A stretch of DNA of 64,000 bases. It comes from Ficedula albicollis. Taxonomy: Eukaryota > Chordata > Aves > Passeriformes > Muscicapidae. Of this stretch, positions 1 through 13,009 are shown piece by piece; position 1 is the stretch's first letter, and every line of letters begins with the position of its first letter. Made by a program: the position numbers and the translations under genes. The stretch spans positions 13,668,764 to 13,732,763 of the forward strand of contig NC_021686.1 in assembly GCF_000247815.1 (NCBI RefSeq), given 5' to 3'. The notes under the pieces were generated by a model. It saw only the letters and a list, made by a program, of their open reading frames with translations. It was not told the origin of the DNA and ran no database searches.

Positions 1-3000
1 CTTCTGGAGAGTCTGAACGAGACCACAGTGGAGTAGCAGTAACAGATGTTCACTCAAAGCACTGTGTCAACATCCCAAAAATCAGAATGACAGGGAGGTG
101 TCACCCCTGAAGAATGGTATTTGACAGAGTGGCCCTGGAGCAGGTGGGCAGCTTCAGATGATTGTTTTTGCTCCATGATGGGTGAGCAGTGTCCAGTCTC
201 AGGAGGTGCATTTGGGACTGGCTGCCATCTGATCCTGATCAACTGTGGCTGAGCTTTAGCTGGAGCTGGAGCCCTCAAACTGACACTGGGCTGAAGTGTC
301 ATTGGATTGTGGCAGCTCAACCAAGAGGAATAAAAAACATATGAAGTTTTGAGAGTACAACAGCATGACTGGTATATATTGAGGGGGAAAAAAAAAAGTA
401 ACATTCCCCATCTCTGGCTTTTCTGCTTAAAAGGGGAAACTTTCCTTTTAATACATGAAATAAATAACCCTAACTTTCCATTCAGTTTAACTTATGGGAA
501 ATTTTAAACAAAAATTCTAACTCAAAGCTGCTGAACCCAATGTCTTATTTTTGCATAATCACTAGTGCCAAGTGCTAAAACACAACACCTGGGAAAAAAA
601 TGAGGGGCTTTGAAAATAGCACATGACATCTCTCTCCAGTTTCACACTCACCATTGTCCTTCTCACCTCATCTCTCTCTTTATCAAAACAGACTGATTAG
701 TTGTGCCTACTTGGTATGAAGCACAACTTCTCTTTATGAAGGCACCAGTGCAAAAGAAAAGGCAAATGGGGAGAGAGAAGGAACTAATAAATGATTCTGC
801 TTGACACCTGGGCTAGCAATACAAATGTCAACACAGCCACAACTCAGTGAGACACTTACGTATGTGCTTATACTTCAGCAAGTGTTTAAGTCTGTTCAGA
901 TTCAGCTTCCTGCCAAGGACACACTTCACTTGTGGGACATATGTGACTTAAGAATATGCTAAGTGTTTCAGTGATTTGGTACCAGACCAATAATTGCCCT
1001 TCACAAGGAGCTGACTAAGTATGTGCAGTTATTTCCCAGATAAAGGGTGCTCACAGCTGCACAGTTCGGTGGCTGTGCTATCAGCCCTGCTGATCTCCAA
1101 GGGTGGCATTGATTGAAGGACACTGAGGGATAGAAGGAATCTCTGATAGTGTGTCTCTGCATTTATCTACCTAGATTTCTTTTTGTGAGCCCTGGCAAAC
1201 TTGCTTTGATATCTGAAAAGGAAACCAGTCTCTCTGCCAAATTGTGAGTTATGGATGGGAGTGTTCTGTAGTGATGGACGCCAGTACGGGCCAAGAATGC
1301 TGTGGTGAGGCAGAAACACGAGCTGGATGTGTCAAACAGAGGTGTGAACATCTTCAGACGAGGTCTGGCATTTCAGTGAGCACCTTGCCAGTGAAGATAA
1401 CAAGGATCACCATGAGTTTTCCAGGTGTTTATGACTTTGATGCTCTGGAAGAGAACATAAGGCCTGCCTTTCATGCTGCAGAGGGAATTGATGTTCTGGA
1501 GCTGTTCCTGAGAATCCAAGGATAACTTTGGAAAATTATGGAACTGACTGAAATCATACTGGAACATACTGGAAACATAACCATACAGTGTTGCAAATGA
1601 CATTGCTTTCTCTTGGGAAGCCACCCCGTACTGTGCTTTTTACATCTCTTTTCCTCTCCAGTGGCTGCATACACGGCTCAGTGCTGAGTGAGCAGAGGGC
1701 CCTGTTGGGCAGCTGTTGGTGATCCTGCTGCTTGCTCAACACCCCGGAGGAGTGTGGGGATGCAGAGCAAATGAGCCCAGCTCATCACAGCCTTTAGGGA
1801 GCCAATTGGCTACCAAGCTTTTGAAGGGTCAAATGCATTAGCATCTAGCCCCACTCTACTCTTTGAACAGTCAGTGGCCAGGAGCAAGTCTGATTAGCAG
1901 GGCTCTCCACTGTCTTCCAGCTCTGATGTTAACTCATGACTGACCTTTTGCTGCTCTCTGTGTGTGGAGTGCAGAGCCAAAGACACAGTCCCCAGAAATA
2001 GCTCACAGGCAGAGTTAAAGGCTCTGCTCAATACAAAGTGCATGTTGTTTCTAAAGTAAATAATTAGGGCTAGTTTTGTGGGTCTGCATTTTGCTTAGAC
2101 ATTTCAAGCAGATGAAAGGCATGAGATTTGATTTTCAACCCTTCTTTCAGCCACGGAGAAACTTCAATACAGGTGCATTTATAACCAGGCTTCTCCAGTC
2201 TGTCGATGGCTGAAAATCCATCAGGATCATTTCTGCTGGATTTATTTTTCACAGTGGCAGACTTTCTTGCTGAATGATCAATGCTGCAGCTTCAGAAATG
2301 TCCCCTAACTTAACTGGACAGACCCCATTAACAACAATAGGTAAAATTATTTACCTGAGTGTTTTCTGAAGAGATGTCAGAATATCTGAATTGGCTCCAG
2401 GAAGGATGCTTATTATTTTGATTTTTAAAACTGTTTCTTTCTGGTCTGCCTGAACTGCTGTCTTGAACATTCCCCAGAACTCAGATAGTTATTTATTATT
2501 TAAATACAAGCTAAGAGCGGGAAACTCTTAAAATTCCCCAACGCTCTTCTCTAAAAATAAAGATCCATTAGTTCATCCTCGATAAACAATTCTTAATTGT
2601 TCCCTCAGGTGAAATTGGACTCCTAACTTCTATCTCCTCGAGTTTCCTTCTTGGCTTTCTTTGTGGGTGCAGCATTTCTGTGTTGTTCTGCCAGTGACAT
2701 TCAAGTGTTAAAGCCAAACTTTGTGGAGCCATGTGGAGGGCAGCACTGGCTCTGATGTAATTCACACAGTAGCCTGGGATGACCCCCATCCACTCATGGT
2801 GACTCCTGTTTTTTTTGGACAGTGCCTAGATCTTCTTTCCCCCCTCCCTGTCTATCTGGAAGATGCCTTACATATCCTCTCTGTTTATGATCATACTCGC
2901 CTCTGATGTTTCCTTTTTAGTGTTGTTATCCATCTTGGACATAAACCCTGATTGCTCCTGGTCGCTGAAGGTCTGGTGGCACTTTTGCCAAAAGGAGATG

Positions 3001-3502
3001 ACTAACCTCCATGGCCTGGCCATGGGCCAACCTGGCTATGGACACTCTGCCTACCAGGAGTTCCTCCTGCCCTTTCAATGGTCATGTTGTTTTTCCCTTT
3101 TTGTCCCAAACAGCCAATGAATAGATGCTGTTTTTCACTCTGTGCTACAGTTCAGCAGTCAATGGCACTTTAGGCTGGTAGGACTTTTATTCTGCTGGTA
3201 AAAATCTCTGGGTCCTGGGGGCATGTGAAAGTGCAGTTTGATTTCCAGGAATGTTCTCCAGTTGTTCCATGCCATGGAAGGATTCTGTGCCAATCCCCCA
3301 TTCCTCCTTACTGGCTACTATTATCTCTAGCTATTCTTATCTTATTAACATTTTATGGAATGATTCCAGCATTTATTCTGCTTCCCATCTTTTTCTCACT
3401 GCCTTTTGAAAGAGGTGCTGGGGAAGGTGCTCAGCTGCTGTGGAGCAGCTCATGGACAGAGAGCTCAGAGCTCTGTGCACTTCCAGCTGAGAGAACCCAG
3501 CC
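1..3502. other. Non-coding single-copy DNA, no gene seen
   Basis: I see no gene, RNA gene or recognisable transposon here. Open frames are short, start without context and lack conserved motifs. The open frame at 1244-1525 (+) reaches a stop without protein-like composition and matches no family I know. Base composition is mixed, with short A/T runs (for example an A run near 390) and few CpGs, as expected of bird intergenic or intronic DNA. Confidence 0.6.
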
Positions 3503-3598
3503 AAGGGCTTTCCCCATGTACAGGAGAGCTTCTAATTTAAAGGAATGCTGAAGGGCTTTCCCCATGTACAGGAGAGCTTCTACTTTAAACCAATGCTA
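3503..3598. repeat. Two-copy tandem duplication, 48-bp unit
   Basis: A 48-bp unit beginning AAGGGCTTTCCCCATGTACA occurs at 3503 and again at 3551, head to tail. The copies differ at a few bases near their 3' ends (TAATTTAAAGG against TACTTTAAACC). It is non-coding. The mismatches show that it is not a simple assembly stutter. Confidence 0.9.
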
Positions 3599-4127
3599 TT
3601 AACTCTGGCTGTCTTCTCGTTGGTTCTCAGTTTAAAATTAACAAAGCACATGACTGAGTTTATCTCAGAGTGGGTTCCAAAAGGATCCAGTGGGCAGGAG
3701 AGAGTGGTGGGACTTGGCAGGTAGGAGGGCTGCCCCCTTGCTCCAGCTAGAGTGCTCTGGCTCACTTTAATGCTCACCCTGTTGCCATCTTACAGACATT
3801 TCACTCTGTCAAAGAAGATGTGGTGCAAAACAAAAGGTACCAGGTCATGCCAAGATGCATGTGGGAAGGGCAGAGAGAATGTGTGAAGCACCAAGAACTA
3901 CATGCCCAGGGACAATCAGATTTGTACCATCTTTTTCTAATCTTTTCTATTCTATTTGATTGTGGTTTGCCAAAATCAACACCACTGATTTTAATACAGG
4001 TGCCTTTGTTCCCAGAAATGGTCTGAATGAAACCTGGGATTATGAATTCTTTCCCATGTCATGCTGAACCTTGGGAAGCTTTCCATGCAGCAGGTAATCC
4101 TTTCATCATTTATTTTTTTTTTCTATT

Positions 4128-4221
4128 CCTGTTTGTTGTTATTAACTTCCTCTGCCCAGGTTTGACACTTGTCTCCTGTTTGTTGTTATTAACTTCCTCT
4201 GCCCAAGTTTTGACACTTGTT
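4128..4221. repeat. Two-copy tandem duplication, 47-bp unit
   Basis: The unit starting CCTGTTTGTTGTTATTAACT is present at 4128 and 4175. The copies differ by a one-base change and a one-T insertion (CCAGGTTTGAC against CCAAGTTTTGAC). No gene is associated. The remainder up to 4656 is single-copy DNA with one open frame (4302-4625, +) that I cannot assign and regard as chance. Confidence 0.9.
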
Positions 4222-4656
4222 GGAGGACTTTGCTGTCCCACACCAAGGTGTAACAGAGGGGCTGTACCCATTACAGATGGAGCCTGTGAAAGTGAATTTG
4301 GGTGCTAACATGTCTTGGAACATCCAATCCAAATAATATCCAAGATGTGAATATTAAAATTGCTGCATTGGAAGAGGCAAAATGTGGGATCAGGGCTGAA
4401 ACAGAAAAAGGCTTTGGAAATCTGCAAGTTGCCTTCCATGCAAGAGCTTCAGGCACATTCAAATGTAGAATGAGAATTCAAATGAGAACTAAGTTTGAAA
4501 ATCAAGGAAATGAAAAATATTGCCTCAGTTTCACTGTTACTTTAAGACTTGAATCGCAGGCAAAGGTCACAAATTGGACCTCCCAGGTTTATAGACCCAC
4601 AAAGAGACCCTGGGCACTGTTTTGAGTAAAGCTGGACTAACTGATGACTTAGTCTT

Positions 4657-4976
<320 letters not shown>

Positions 4977-5084
4977 GAATTCTGCAGAGTTCCAAAAGCT
5001 GATGAAACTTGTTATAAGAGAAAGGTGGTTGATGGTTAATCACATACCTGAGACAGAAGCAATGAGGGTCCCTCTTAGAGAGTT

Positions 5085-5245
5085 TTTTTGGGGCAAGTCA
5101 TGTCACATCCTTCTGTATCAGCTTTATCATCAGTAATGACAGGATGGGAGGATTTATCTGCCCTACCTGCCTGCCTTATTTGCAAAATAGTTTGAAAACC
5201 CCTGGAGATGGTGTAATAAGTGTTAAAATTACTTCACTCAAAGCC
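5085..5245 (+). mobile_element. MIR-like ancient SINE relic
   Basis: The order of sub-motifs fits a strongly diverged MIR/CORE-SINE: GGGCAAGTCATGTCACATCC resembles the 'gaccttgggcaagtcac' segment. It is followed by a 'cagtttcatcatctgtaa'-like stretch, 'ctgccctacctgcct' and then a 'caaaatagtttgaaaa..ggagatggtgtaataagtgtta' tail like the SINE 3' end. The match is by remembered consensus and is too diverged to be sure. A RepeatMasker search would settle it. Confidence 0.4.
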
Positions 5246-5568
5246 TTTTAAAGTTTCTGTCTGTGGAGGGGTAGGAAATCTCACTTCTTATAATGTGAAG
5301 AGGCAGCAGCTGACCTGTTAGTTTGCTTCTTACATATAGTGATCCATCAACACCAGGATCAATTTCCTGAAGGTCACTAGCTCTTCTAAGTCCTGCCATC
5401 CTCTTTGAATTCAGACAGCAGGGATTTGGCTTCTCTCTCCCTCACCTGCATTTTCCTTTCTTTCTCCTTTGATAAACACAAGCATTGCAGCTTTAAGATT
5501 TTAAGACCTTTCCCAGATGGAAAAGGTCATTTGTCTTTCACTACTCAACACTTCCTTCGTGAGTTCAT

Positions 5569-5875
5569 TTAAACATTGCCAGGCATCAGAAAAACAGAAC
5601 TCAGCTGTAGGGTTATCTGTGTTCTTATTCCCCTTTTGTGTAGGTGGCAAAACTGATCTAGAACAAAACTGTTTGGTTCCCATAGCAATTCACAACGAGC
5701 AGAGACCATAATACTGTACTCTTCCCACTCCTTATCTACACCTGCTATGCCTTCCTTTGCCACACTGCTAAGAGCTGTAACACTGGCACTGTTTTGAATG
5801 GCATCAAGAAGGCCATTTTCCCAAGTTTCATGCAATTTCTCCCTGGTTTTGGTAAGGACAGGATGCATTTTAAAT
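5569..5875 (-). CDS. Candidate terminal exon or decayed coding fragment, unknown product
   Basis: On the minus strand a strong acceptor (TTTTCCTTTTGCTCCTTAG) is followed by about 100 open codons ending in a TAA stop at 5569. The translation has a mixed, protein-like composition, with acidic and basic residues, Trp and Cys, and runs such as KEGIAGVDKEWEEY. I do not recognise the family. No good splice donor lies inside it, so if real it would be a last exon, but I see no AATAAA soon after the stop. A chance open frame beside a chance acceptor is quite possible. Confidence 0.18.
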
Positions 5876-6229
5876 CTAAGGAGCAAAAGGAAAACATTTT
5901 ATTAGCCACTTTCAATTGGATTCTCAATGAAAAGTTAATTAAAGGAGTGGAATGAAAAGATATTACAGTGCATCTACTAATCTTGGTACATTATTTATAT
6001 GAAATCAGTCATCAAAATTAGTCATGTGCACTATCTTGCTGTGTGTGGTCTGGTTTGAAATGCTCTGTTTGTTTCCATTCAGCTCCACTGGATACAGTTA
6101 AGATACACATTTGATGTGCTATGCAGTTAGATCATATTTTGAAAGTTTATTATGCTCTCTATCTCTCTGTATCTGCAGGCTCAGAGTCAAGGGACCATTA
6201 AAAGCTTTCAGCTCAGCTTTGCAGTGTGC
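5876..6229. other. Single-copy AT-rich DNA, nothing recognised
   Basis: This is AT-rich sequence with no open frame of note, no repeat and no splice-site pair. The gap between the MIR-like relic and the candidate frame (5246-5568) looks the same. Confidence 0.5.
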
Positions 6230-6579
6230 CTGAGATGACACAAGTGACAAAAGTCATCCTCTCCAGCAATTCCCAGGCACAGCTGGCCAGGGGCTCATCC
6301 TCTCCAGCCCTTAGCTGTGCTTGCCTGCTGCCCTTGGCTCCTGGGGCCACCAAGCACTGGCCCAGCAAGCCCAGTGTGGCAGTGGCTCTGTGGGAGCAGG
6401 AGAAATGCACCTGAAAATACCATTTTTTCACTGGAAAGGGAAATGTAAGTGCACAGCCACTCATTTGGTCAACACAAGACAGGCCGAGAGCAAGTGCAGC
6501 TTGGATGGGAAGAGCTGGGTTGAGAAATGAGAAATGAGTGTCCACATTGGCTGTGGGCTGCTCAGCTCAGGGGGGAGTT

Positions 6580-6680
6580 GAGGCTCTGTGTGAGTTTTCC
6601 CTGGAAGAGATGGGGAAATGAGCAGGTTGAGGTGAGGCTCTGTGTGAGTTTTCCCTGGAATATGGGGAAATGAGCAGGTT
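6580..6680. repeat. Tandem duplication, 54-bp unit, inside block B
   Basis: GAGGCTCTGTGTGAGTTTTC begins at 6580 and again at 6634, each followed by CCTGGAA and GGGGAAATGAGCAGGTT. The copies differ by a small indel. The related block at 7299-7579 has only one copy of this unit, so the duplication followed, or was lost after, the larger duplication. Confidence 0.85.
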
Positions 6681-7322
6681 TGCCTGCTCGTTCTGCCCTT
6701 GGCTGCTGGGGCCAGGGGAGCACTGGCCCAGGGAGCCCAGTGTGGCAGCAGTGGCTCAGTGGGAACAAGGACCCTGCTGTCCCCCTGGCCAGGGCATGGA
6801 ACACCATCCCTGCACCCAGCCCAGTCTGCAGAGCCCTGCCTGCTCCATCAAGAATGAAATCCTGCTTTGTTTAGCTTTTCACCACTTTTCTCCTTAGGAT
6901 GTGCACCAAGCAAAATCAGAGCTAACAAAGTAATTTCTGGGTGGCCAAGGAGCTGCTGCTTCCCTCCCTGCCTTGTCTCATCCTCTCCTGCAGAGAGAGC
7001 AGATAGAGTTACAGATCCCAGGAGAGGAGAACAGTTTAATGATCCCTCCTTAAGGTCAGTGTCAATGCTGTTGCACAAATTGACCTACTAGGGGCTTCTG
7101 TGAGAGCAGTGCTGTGACCTGGACACGGAGGGGTGTAGTGTTACAGAGCAGTGCATGGACGTCGCCCACTTCAACCACTGAAGCATTTTAATTGACGTTC
7201 AGGAACGCTCCTCTTCTAACAGCTGCCTTTAATAGAGTGAGCACTGCTAATTCCAGTCATGGGGCTGCTCTGTGCTCTGCACTTGAGCTCGGTGCCGGAG
7301 AAATGCACATGAAAATTTCATT

Positions 7323-7424
7323 TTTTTTCACAGATGTAAGTGCACAGCCACTCACCCAACACAAGGCAGGCTGTTTTTTCACAGATGTAAGTGCACAGCC
7401 ACTCACCCAAGACAAGGCAGGCTG
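7323..7424. repeat. Tandem duplication, 51-bp unit
   Basis: A 51-bp unit TTTTTTCACAGATGTAAGTG onward occurs at 7323 and 7374. The copies differ at one or two bases (CCCAACACAAGG against CCCAAGACAAGG). The equivalent place in the sister block near 6430 is single, so this duplication is specific to the second block. Confidence 0.9.
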
Positions 7425-7887
7425 TGAGCAAGTGCAGCTTGGATGGGAAGAGCTGGGTTGAGAAATAAGAAACAAATGTCCACATTGGCTGTGGGTTGCT
7501 CAGCCCAGGGGTGAGTCGAGGCTCTGTGTGAGTTTTCCCTGGAAGGTGGGGAAATGAAGAGGTTTGCCTGCTCATTCTGGGGATCAGGGAAAGCAGTGCA
7601 GGGGGGTGGGGAGGAATTGCAGCTGATCCCCCTCCCCTTGAGTGGTTCCTCACCTTTCCTCATTGATGTCCTTCAAACCTATTGCATTTTTAAACTTGTG
7701 AAAGGCTTTTCAAATTTCACATCAGCATCTCCTTGTTTGAAGACAATATGCTTTTTGGAGGCACTTGATAATGTGGCAATAATTTAATGTACTCCAGCTT
7801 TACTCTGCAACAACAAATCCCCAAATACTCTTCCACCATCACACTGCTTTGCTTACTTGTGGGCAGCTTAAGAGCTGATATAAGGAC

Positions 7888-7973
7888 TTGATAGGAAATC
7901 CATCTTGCAGGCTCAGACCAGAAATATTGATTGATAGGAAATCCATCTTGCAGGCTCAGACCAGACATATTGA
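7888..7973. repeat. Two-copy tandem duplication, 43-bp unit
   Basis: TTGATAGGAAATCCATCTTG begins at 7888 and 7931. The copies differ at one base near the end (GAAATATTGA against GACATATTGA). Non-coding. Confidence 0.92.
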
Positions 7974-10900
7974 TCCTACAGAATGAGGATTTGTGCTCTT
8001 GAGCATCTCCCCACTAACTATAGCAACAGGAAACAAGTCCATAGCTGCAAAAGAGCAAAATAAAGAGGAGAGCAAACCCCATGACAGGGTATGGTGAAAG
8101 CCCAAAACGTATTTTAGAGCAAGATACATTTCTGCTCTCTGAATATATTTTGGAATTTTTTTTGTCTTGAAATCTGTTCATGTCTCTAGTTAAGATGCAC
8201 TATGCTCATGAGGATTGCTATTGCAAGGTAGCTGAAGAAACCTCACAAATCTGGTGAGCTAAGTCAGCCAGTCTTGCTCCTCTTGGACAGGGCCTCGCTC
8301 TATCTTTTTTCCCCAGTTTCTCCCAGTGGGTGAAAACTGATTTTTGCTCTGATTCCTTGGATGGGGCAGCTGGGGTAAAGCTCTCAGCTGCAGTATAAAT
8401 GAACAAGGGGATGCCAGATATTAAAAAGCCTCTCAAAATTTCAGTGCAATTTCTGGCAGAGCTAGGAGGCAAGCCACAATCTAGAAAATTTTCCATATTT
8501 TATTCATTACCTTTTCTCATTATTTTTCTGGTTAAAATGGAAGAACCTAGGGTTCAGTTTCTCACATTCACTCTGTGTTCCAGAATGAACTAAAGCAGTA
8601 AGCATAAAATGGATATCTCTCAATCAAAGGTGCATCCCCTCTAACTTTTCTCATAAGATATTAATAAGAGAGAGGCATTATCAGATTCCATTTAACAGGT
8701 GTGTAGAAGAAGTGGAAATCTCATAATAATTTAATATCCTTCATCAGCTTTTGCTAATTATGAAGATGAAGCCATTTTCTATTTTGTTTCCCATTTAAAG
8801 CCAAAGACAAAACTCAGGAGACAGCAACAGCAATTTATTTTCTAGGTTTTGCTTTCTTCATGCAAAGGACTGCCAAGGTAACCTCACAGGGTTTCATTTA
8901 AAAGCAAGAATTCAGAGGAAAAATGCCATGGCATTAGCCCACTGTCTCTATTAGTTTATTAAAATATTAGTCTTGTAGGTGTGTTAGATTGATTTGCCTT
9001 CCACGGTGTTTAAAAATAGCTGTGAGAATAATGGGCTTCATCAAAAATCATTAACTGGGACATTACTTTCATTTTTTAACCACAGAACAAATTGTCACAG
9101 CCAGATAAAACAAGCCAGAAATCATTTGAAGCACGCACAAACAGCCAGAAATTTTTATATATATATATATATACACCTTAATCATGGAAAATCCTGGAAG
9201 ATATTAGCTGTCCTCCACTGCAGTTTGGTCAGAACCACCAAGAAAGGTGAGATTGTTTGAAGAGGCTGCTGTTTGTACCAGCTGACATGCAAGGGCTCAG
9301 TTATTTATAGTGGTTTGCCTGCATCCCCACAATGCTGAGGGATTGAATGAGATTGCAGAGATGAAAGGACAGCTCAGTCTAACAACTGCAAAGAGCTGTA
9401 GCTCCGTGAACTTCTAAATTATGACATGACCAAGCCAGAGAACTGCCAAGCTTAAGCACAGGTTTTAATCCTTATGGGGTAACGGGAACCTATAAGAGCC
9501 TTTTTTTTTTTTTTTTTTTGGAGGGGTGCATTTTATTTTGATAAAGTTTATTTCCCTGTGTAGTGCAATCAATCTTTAGGGCTTCCCTTCCAAGTTTCCC
9601 TTATGAGCTGTGCTGTCTTTGGTTGTGTCAGCCAGGCCCTCTGATGGAGTTGGTTTTTTTTTATCTGTAGGACTTGGACAGGCAAAGAAGAAACTGGGGT
9701 CATATGAGGAGAGTGTTGGGACTGGGAAAAATTGTGGATCCAAGTTCATCAGGGTGAATGCTCACCCCTTGTTGCTGAGTGACCCACCATAGATCAAGAG
9801 GAGAGAAAGAAGACATTTCTGATGAAAAGGAAAACACTGATAAAACTTACTGGAAAAGATAAGGGCAGTGACCATGGCCAACAGGAGTAAAAGCTCCTGT
9901 AAACTGGCATGAAACTCAAGTCCAGGAGATCTCTCTTGAAGAAACCACCCACAACTTCCAGTTTTACTGGGATAGTCAGGTCTCTGGGGAAAAGGTGTTT
10001 TCTACTCACCTGCAGGTCCCAGATCATCAGGGAATGAAAGACATGGAAGGTGGGCCCAAACAACCAAATGGAAGAAAAAAGCCCTTGCAGCCAGTTCAGC
10101 CTCATGGGAAAACACTCATTTTGCCCCAGAAGCAGCAGGCAGGGAACAGCTGAGTTGTCATTTCTTTAAATCAGTTTGCTTTGGTGTGGGATGCCCTTTG
10201 GAGCACGGCTGATGAAGCCAAGTATGAGCAGAGTGTTATCTGGACAGCTCGTGAGCAGATAGCCTGGAAAGAGCCCCAATGACTGGCCCTAATCCTAAAG
10301 CCTTCCCTCAGACAGATAAACCCCCTACAGCCAGAGGGACAGAGGAAATTACTGATATTCACTCATCTATTTATATTTAGACAAAAGATTAAACGACTTG
10401 GAAGTGCCCTGCCATGTCCATGGCGAGGTTCCTGCAAGCATGTGAGAGCCTGCACAGGCTTAACTGGAAATGGACTTGGCATTGTGGACATTTTCCAGCA
10501 GAGTGTGCTTCCTCAATGAAGGGAAGTCGTATTTAGAAAGGAAGCAGGCTGGGTTTTTTGGGGTGAAGTTATCAAGAACCATCATTCTGAAGAAAACAGA
10601 AGATCCCTGTTGAGTTTGTGTTTTTATAAGACTCTAAAGCATTGTCACTTCGTGAGGACTGCAGGCACGTTGAAACAAATCTTTGCAAAGAGAATGTTCT
10701 GATGCTATCAGGGCAAAATCACTCAGGATTTCAATTTCATAGGAAATTTCAACCTTCCTTTTCTTTTTCCGGTAAGGTATGAAAAAAGAAATAATTAGAA
10801 GATTGTAATATCCCTGTCCTCAAGGGGAAATTCCAGGTTTCAAACAGCTTTACTAAACCTCCTTCTACTCTTCACTGGCACTAGGCCAGTGCCAAGGTAG

Positions 10901-12281
10901 GCACCTGAGAAATTTTGTGGAATGACCAGGTTGTTCTCATCACCCCTTCCCCCACATTTCCTCACAAATTAAAAAATTTGTCAGGTGATGGAAAGGCACG
11001 TGAGAAGCAGGACCTCTTCTCTGTGTCCTTCCCCATGGCACAAGAAACCTTTGACCAGGCTGGAAATGCTTTGCTTTTCATCCTCATGTTATTGTTGCCA
11101 AGTGAGTTGGAGCAACTTCTGGCTTGATTGTGTTTGCATGGTGTTGAGGGATATCTCCAAGAAGCATCTTCTGACCATTGCTGTCTGCTCTGAAAAGACT
11201 TTTTAAAGGGTTTTGGTGTTAGAGGGGACATTAGCAATTGTTTTTCAGGCAGTGTTTCAGCTGTTTTACTGGAGGCTCACAGAGACTGGATAGCCTAGCC
11301 TTTATTAATTTGCCTTGGTCAGATTGTTGCTGTGCTCTCTGTGCAGTTCAGAAACCCAGCTCAATGATTCCATTTGTCCCATGCCTCGCTGAACACAGGG
11401 CCACAGAGGAGTTTTCTTCCCCAAGAAGAGATGAGCGAAGAGACTGGGGACAGATGTTAATTAGAGTGCAAAAATCACCTCTGGAAAGAGCTCAGACGTG
11501 TTGTGGGGCCTCCCAGCCTTGGAACTTGCTTGTTGGTCCTACAATTAGCATGGAGCCTGGCCCTGCAGTGTGCTGGAGGTGGCATTAAGGAGGACCTGTT
11601 TTCTCAAACTTCTTATTTTCCTCCTTCTACACTGCTATCTGCAGTGTACATTTATGTTAATTGGAGCTATACATCTGTCCTCATAGTTTATCAGATTCAA
11701 GGAGATAAGATATTGCCATCAAAGCCTATTCTGAGCTGCAAGCTCCTCAGTAAATCAATGTTACATGAATTAAGATTGCCTTGAGATTGTCTCTAGAACA
11801 TTTCATCTGCCCATATCTGGAAAGAGTTTCTAATCAGAGCTCTGTAAAAAATGGCTTTAGGAATTTTCTCATGCAGCTTACAAGCTCTGTGGTCTCAAAC
11901 AGGCTTTAATTACCAGGGCTTCAATGGCAGCAATTTTATGATGCTTCAGAAGTGAAATGGTTTATATTCTGGTGATAAGGACTTCATAGGAGCCAGTAAA
12001 ACTAAAGCAGAATTCCACAGCAGGATATGGATTTTTAAATGGATTTTTACAGATAATTCTTAGCCTTTTCCACCAGCAGTGAAGATAGATAATGTGTTAA
12101 TGGCCACTTACACTTCTTTGTTTCCAGTAGTTTTACCTGGTGCTCCTACCTTTCACTTTGCCATGTTTAGGCACAAATTCAACCCCATTTCTGTCCATTT
12201 GAATACAAAAAAATGCCAAGCATACTTCCACCTACCACAAAGATCTGCCTTTTAGGACAGCTCTCAACACAGCCCTGCCAT
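7974..12281. other. Non-coding single-copy DNA with minor microsatellites
   Basis: I see no gene or transposon in this 4.3 kb. Small features are (TA)9 at 9156-9173, a T19 run at 9501-9519 and a near-palindrome around 10876-10896 (TGGCACTAGGCCAGTGCCA). A consensus-like splice donor on the minus strand, CTGCAG/GTGAGTAG, lies at about 10004-10016, but the open frame upstream of it has no convincing acceptor and no known motif. Other open frames look like chance. Confidence 0.55.
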
Positions 12282-12428
12282 GTGGATCACAGTGGTTGGC
12301 ATTCTGCACTCCCGTGCTGGCCACAATGGACAGTAAATTGTGGATCACAGTGGTTGGCATTCTGCACTCCTGTGCTGGCCACAATGGATGGTAAACCACT
12401 CCCGTGCTGGCCACAATGGACAGTAAAC
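12282..12428. repeat. Minisatellite, 58-bp unit, about 2.5 copies
   Basis: The unit GTGGATCACAGTGGTTGGCA onward starts at 12282 and 12340. A third, partial copy beginning CACTCCCGTGCTGGCCACAA lies at about 12398-12428. Copies differ by a few transitions. The open frames across it simply repeat the unit. Confidence 0.92.
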
Positions 12429-13009
12429 GTGGAAGGGTGGTCTTGCATGTCAGAGCTGATGTAAACATGTGGTAGCATTGGGGTAGGTGAAGACTGCTGG
12501 TATACACAGGAATAACTTCAGTTATCCAGTGCTGCTGAGTCTGGGCTTCTAGAAGGATAAATATTTACTACTCTGAATGAAATATATATGTCATAGAAGT
12601 GTTTTTTGTAGTCTGTCTAGGATAAATTAAGGAAGAGTAAAAACTGTGTAATTGTCACGTGGTTCTTGAACTAGACACTTTCCTCTGAGCACACAGGTGC
12701 TATTTTAAAGTTCTACCACCTGCAGAAATCTTCATCTCAGTCTCATCAGAAGAGTTCCAGTTTGTCTAACTGGGGATACTGTTCTCCCTGCAGACACTGG
12801 GGTCCAGGGCATGCCCGAATAGGTGATGAAGTCATAACCTAAGTCCTGTCCTTGCCTTTGCCACCGTCTGTGGGGTGAAAAGAGTGGAGCTCTGTGCTAG
12901 GGCCAACATTAGCTCTGAAGCGCCAGCCAAGCCTTTGATCAAGACCAGATTTCTCCATAAGATTTGGGTGCAGGTACAGATGAGTCCAGGGCGCAGGAAA
13001 GAAGACAAG
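12429..13009. other. Non-coding single-copy DNA
   Basis: No repeat, gene or splice-site pair is recognised. The 3' part becomes gradually more CpG-rich towards the patch that begins near 13010. Confidence 0.5.

Larger units (their letters stand above)
6230..7650. repeat. Cluster of nested local duplications
   Basis: Block A (6322-6405) recurs diverged at 6681-6772, recognisable by GGCCCAG..GAGCCCAGTGTGGCAG. Block B (6401-6696) recurs at 7299-7579 in the same orientation, about 0.9 kb away. Shared segments include AGAAATGCAC, GTAAGTGCACAGCCACTC, GTGCAGCTTGGATGGGAAGA and AGGCTCTGTGTGAGTTTTCC. Each B copy carries its own small tandem duplication at a different point. The open frames here (6213-6545, 7192-7653) are repeated because the DNA is repeated and match no family I know. 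The block could be a fragment of an uncharacterised repeat or a low-copy segmental duplication. Confidence 0.8.

Noticed and set aside
3999..4095. Possible plus-strand exon between CTTTGTTCCCAG and CAGCAG/GTAATC
   Set aside because: All three frames contain stops, so it is not coding; non-coding exon status has no other support.
9990..10105. Possible minus-strand exon ending in CTGCAG/GTGAGTAG
   Set aside because: The donor is excellent, but no credible acceptor or protein similarity was found upstream.
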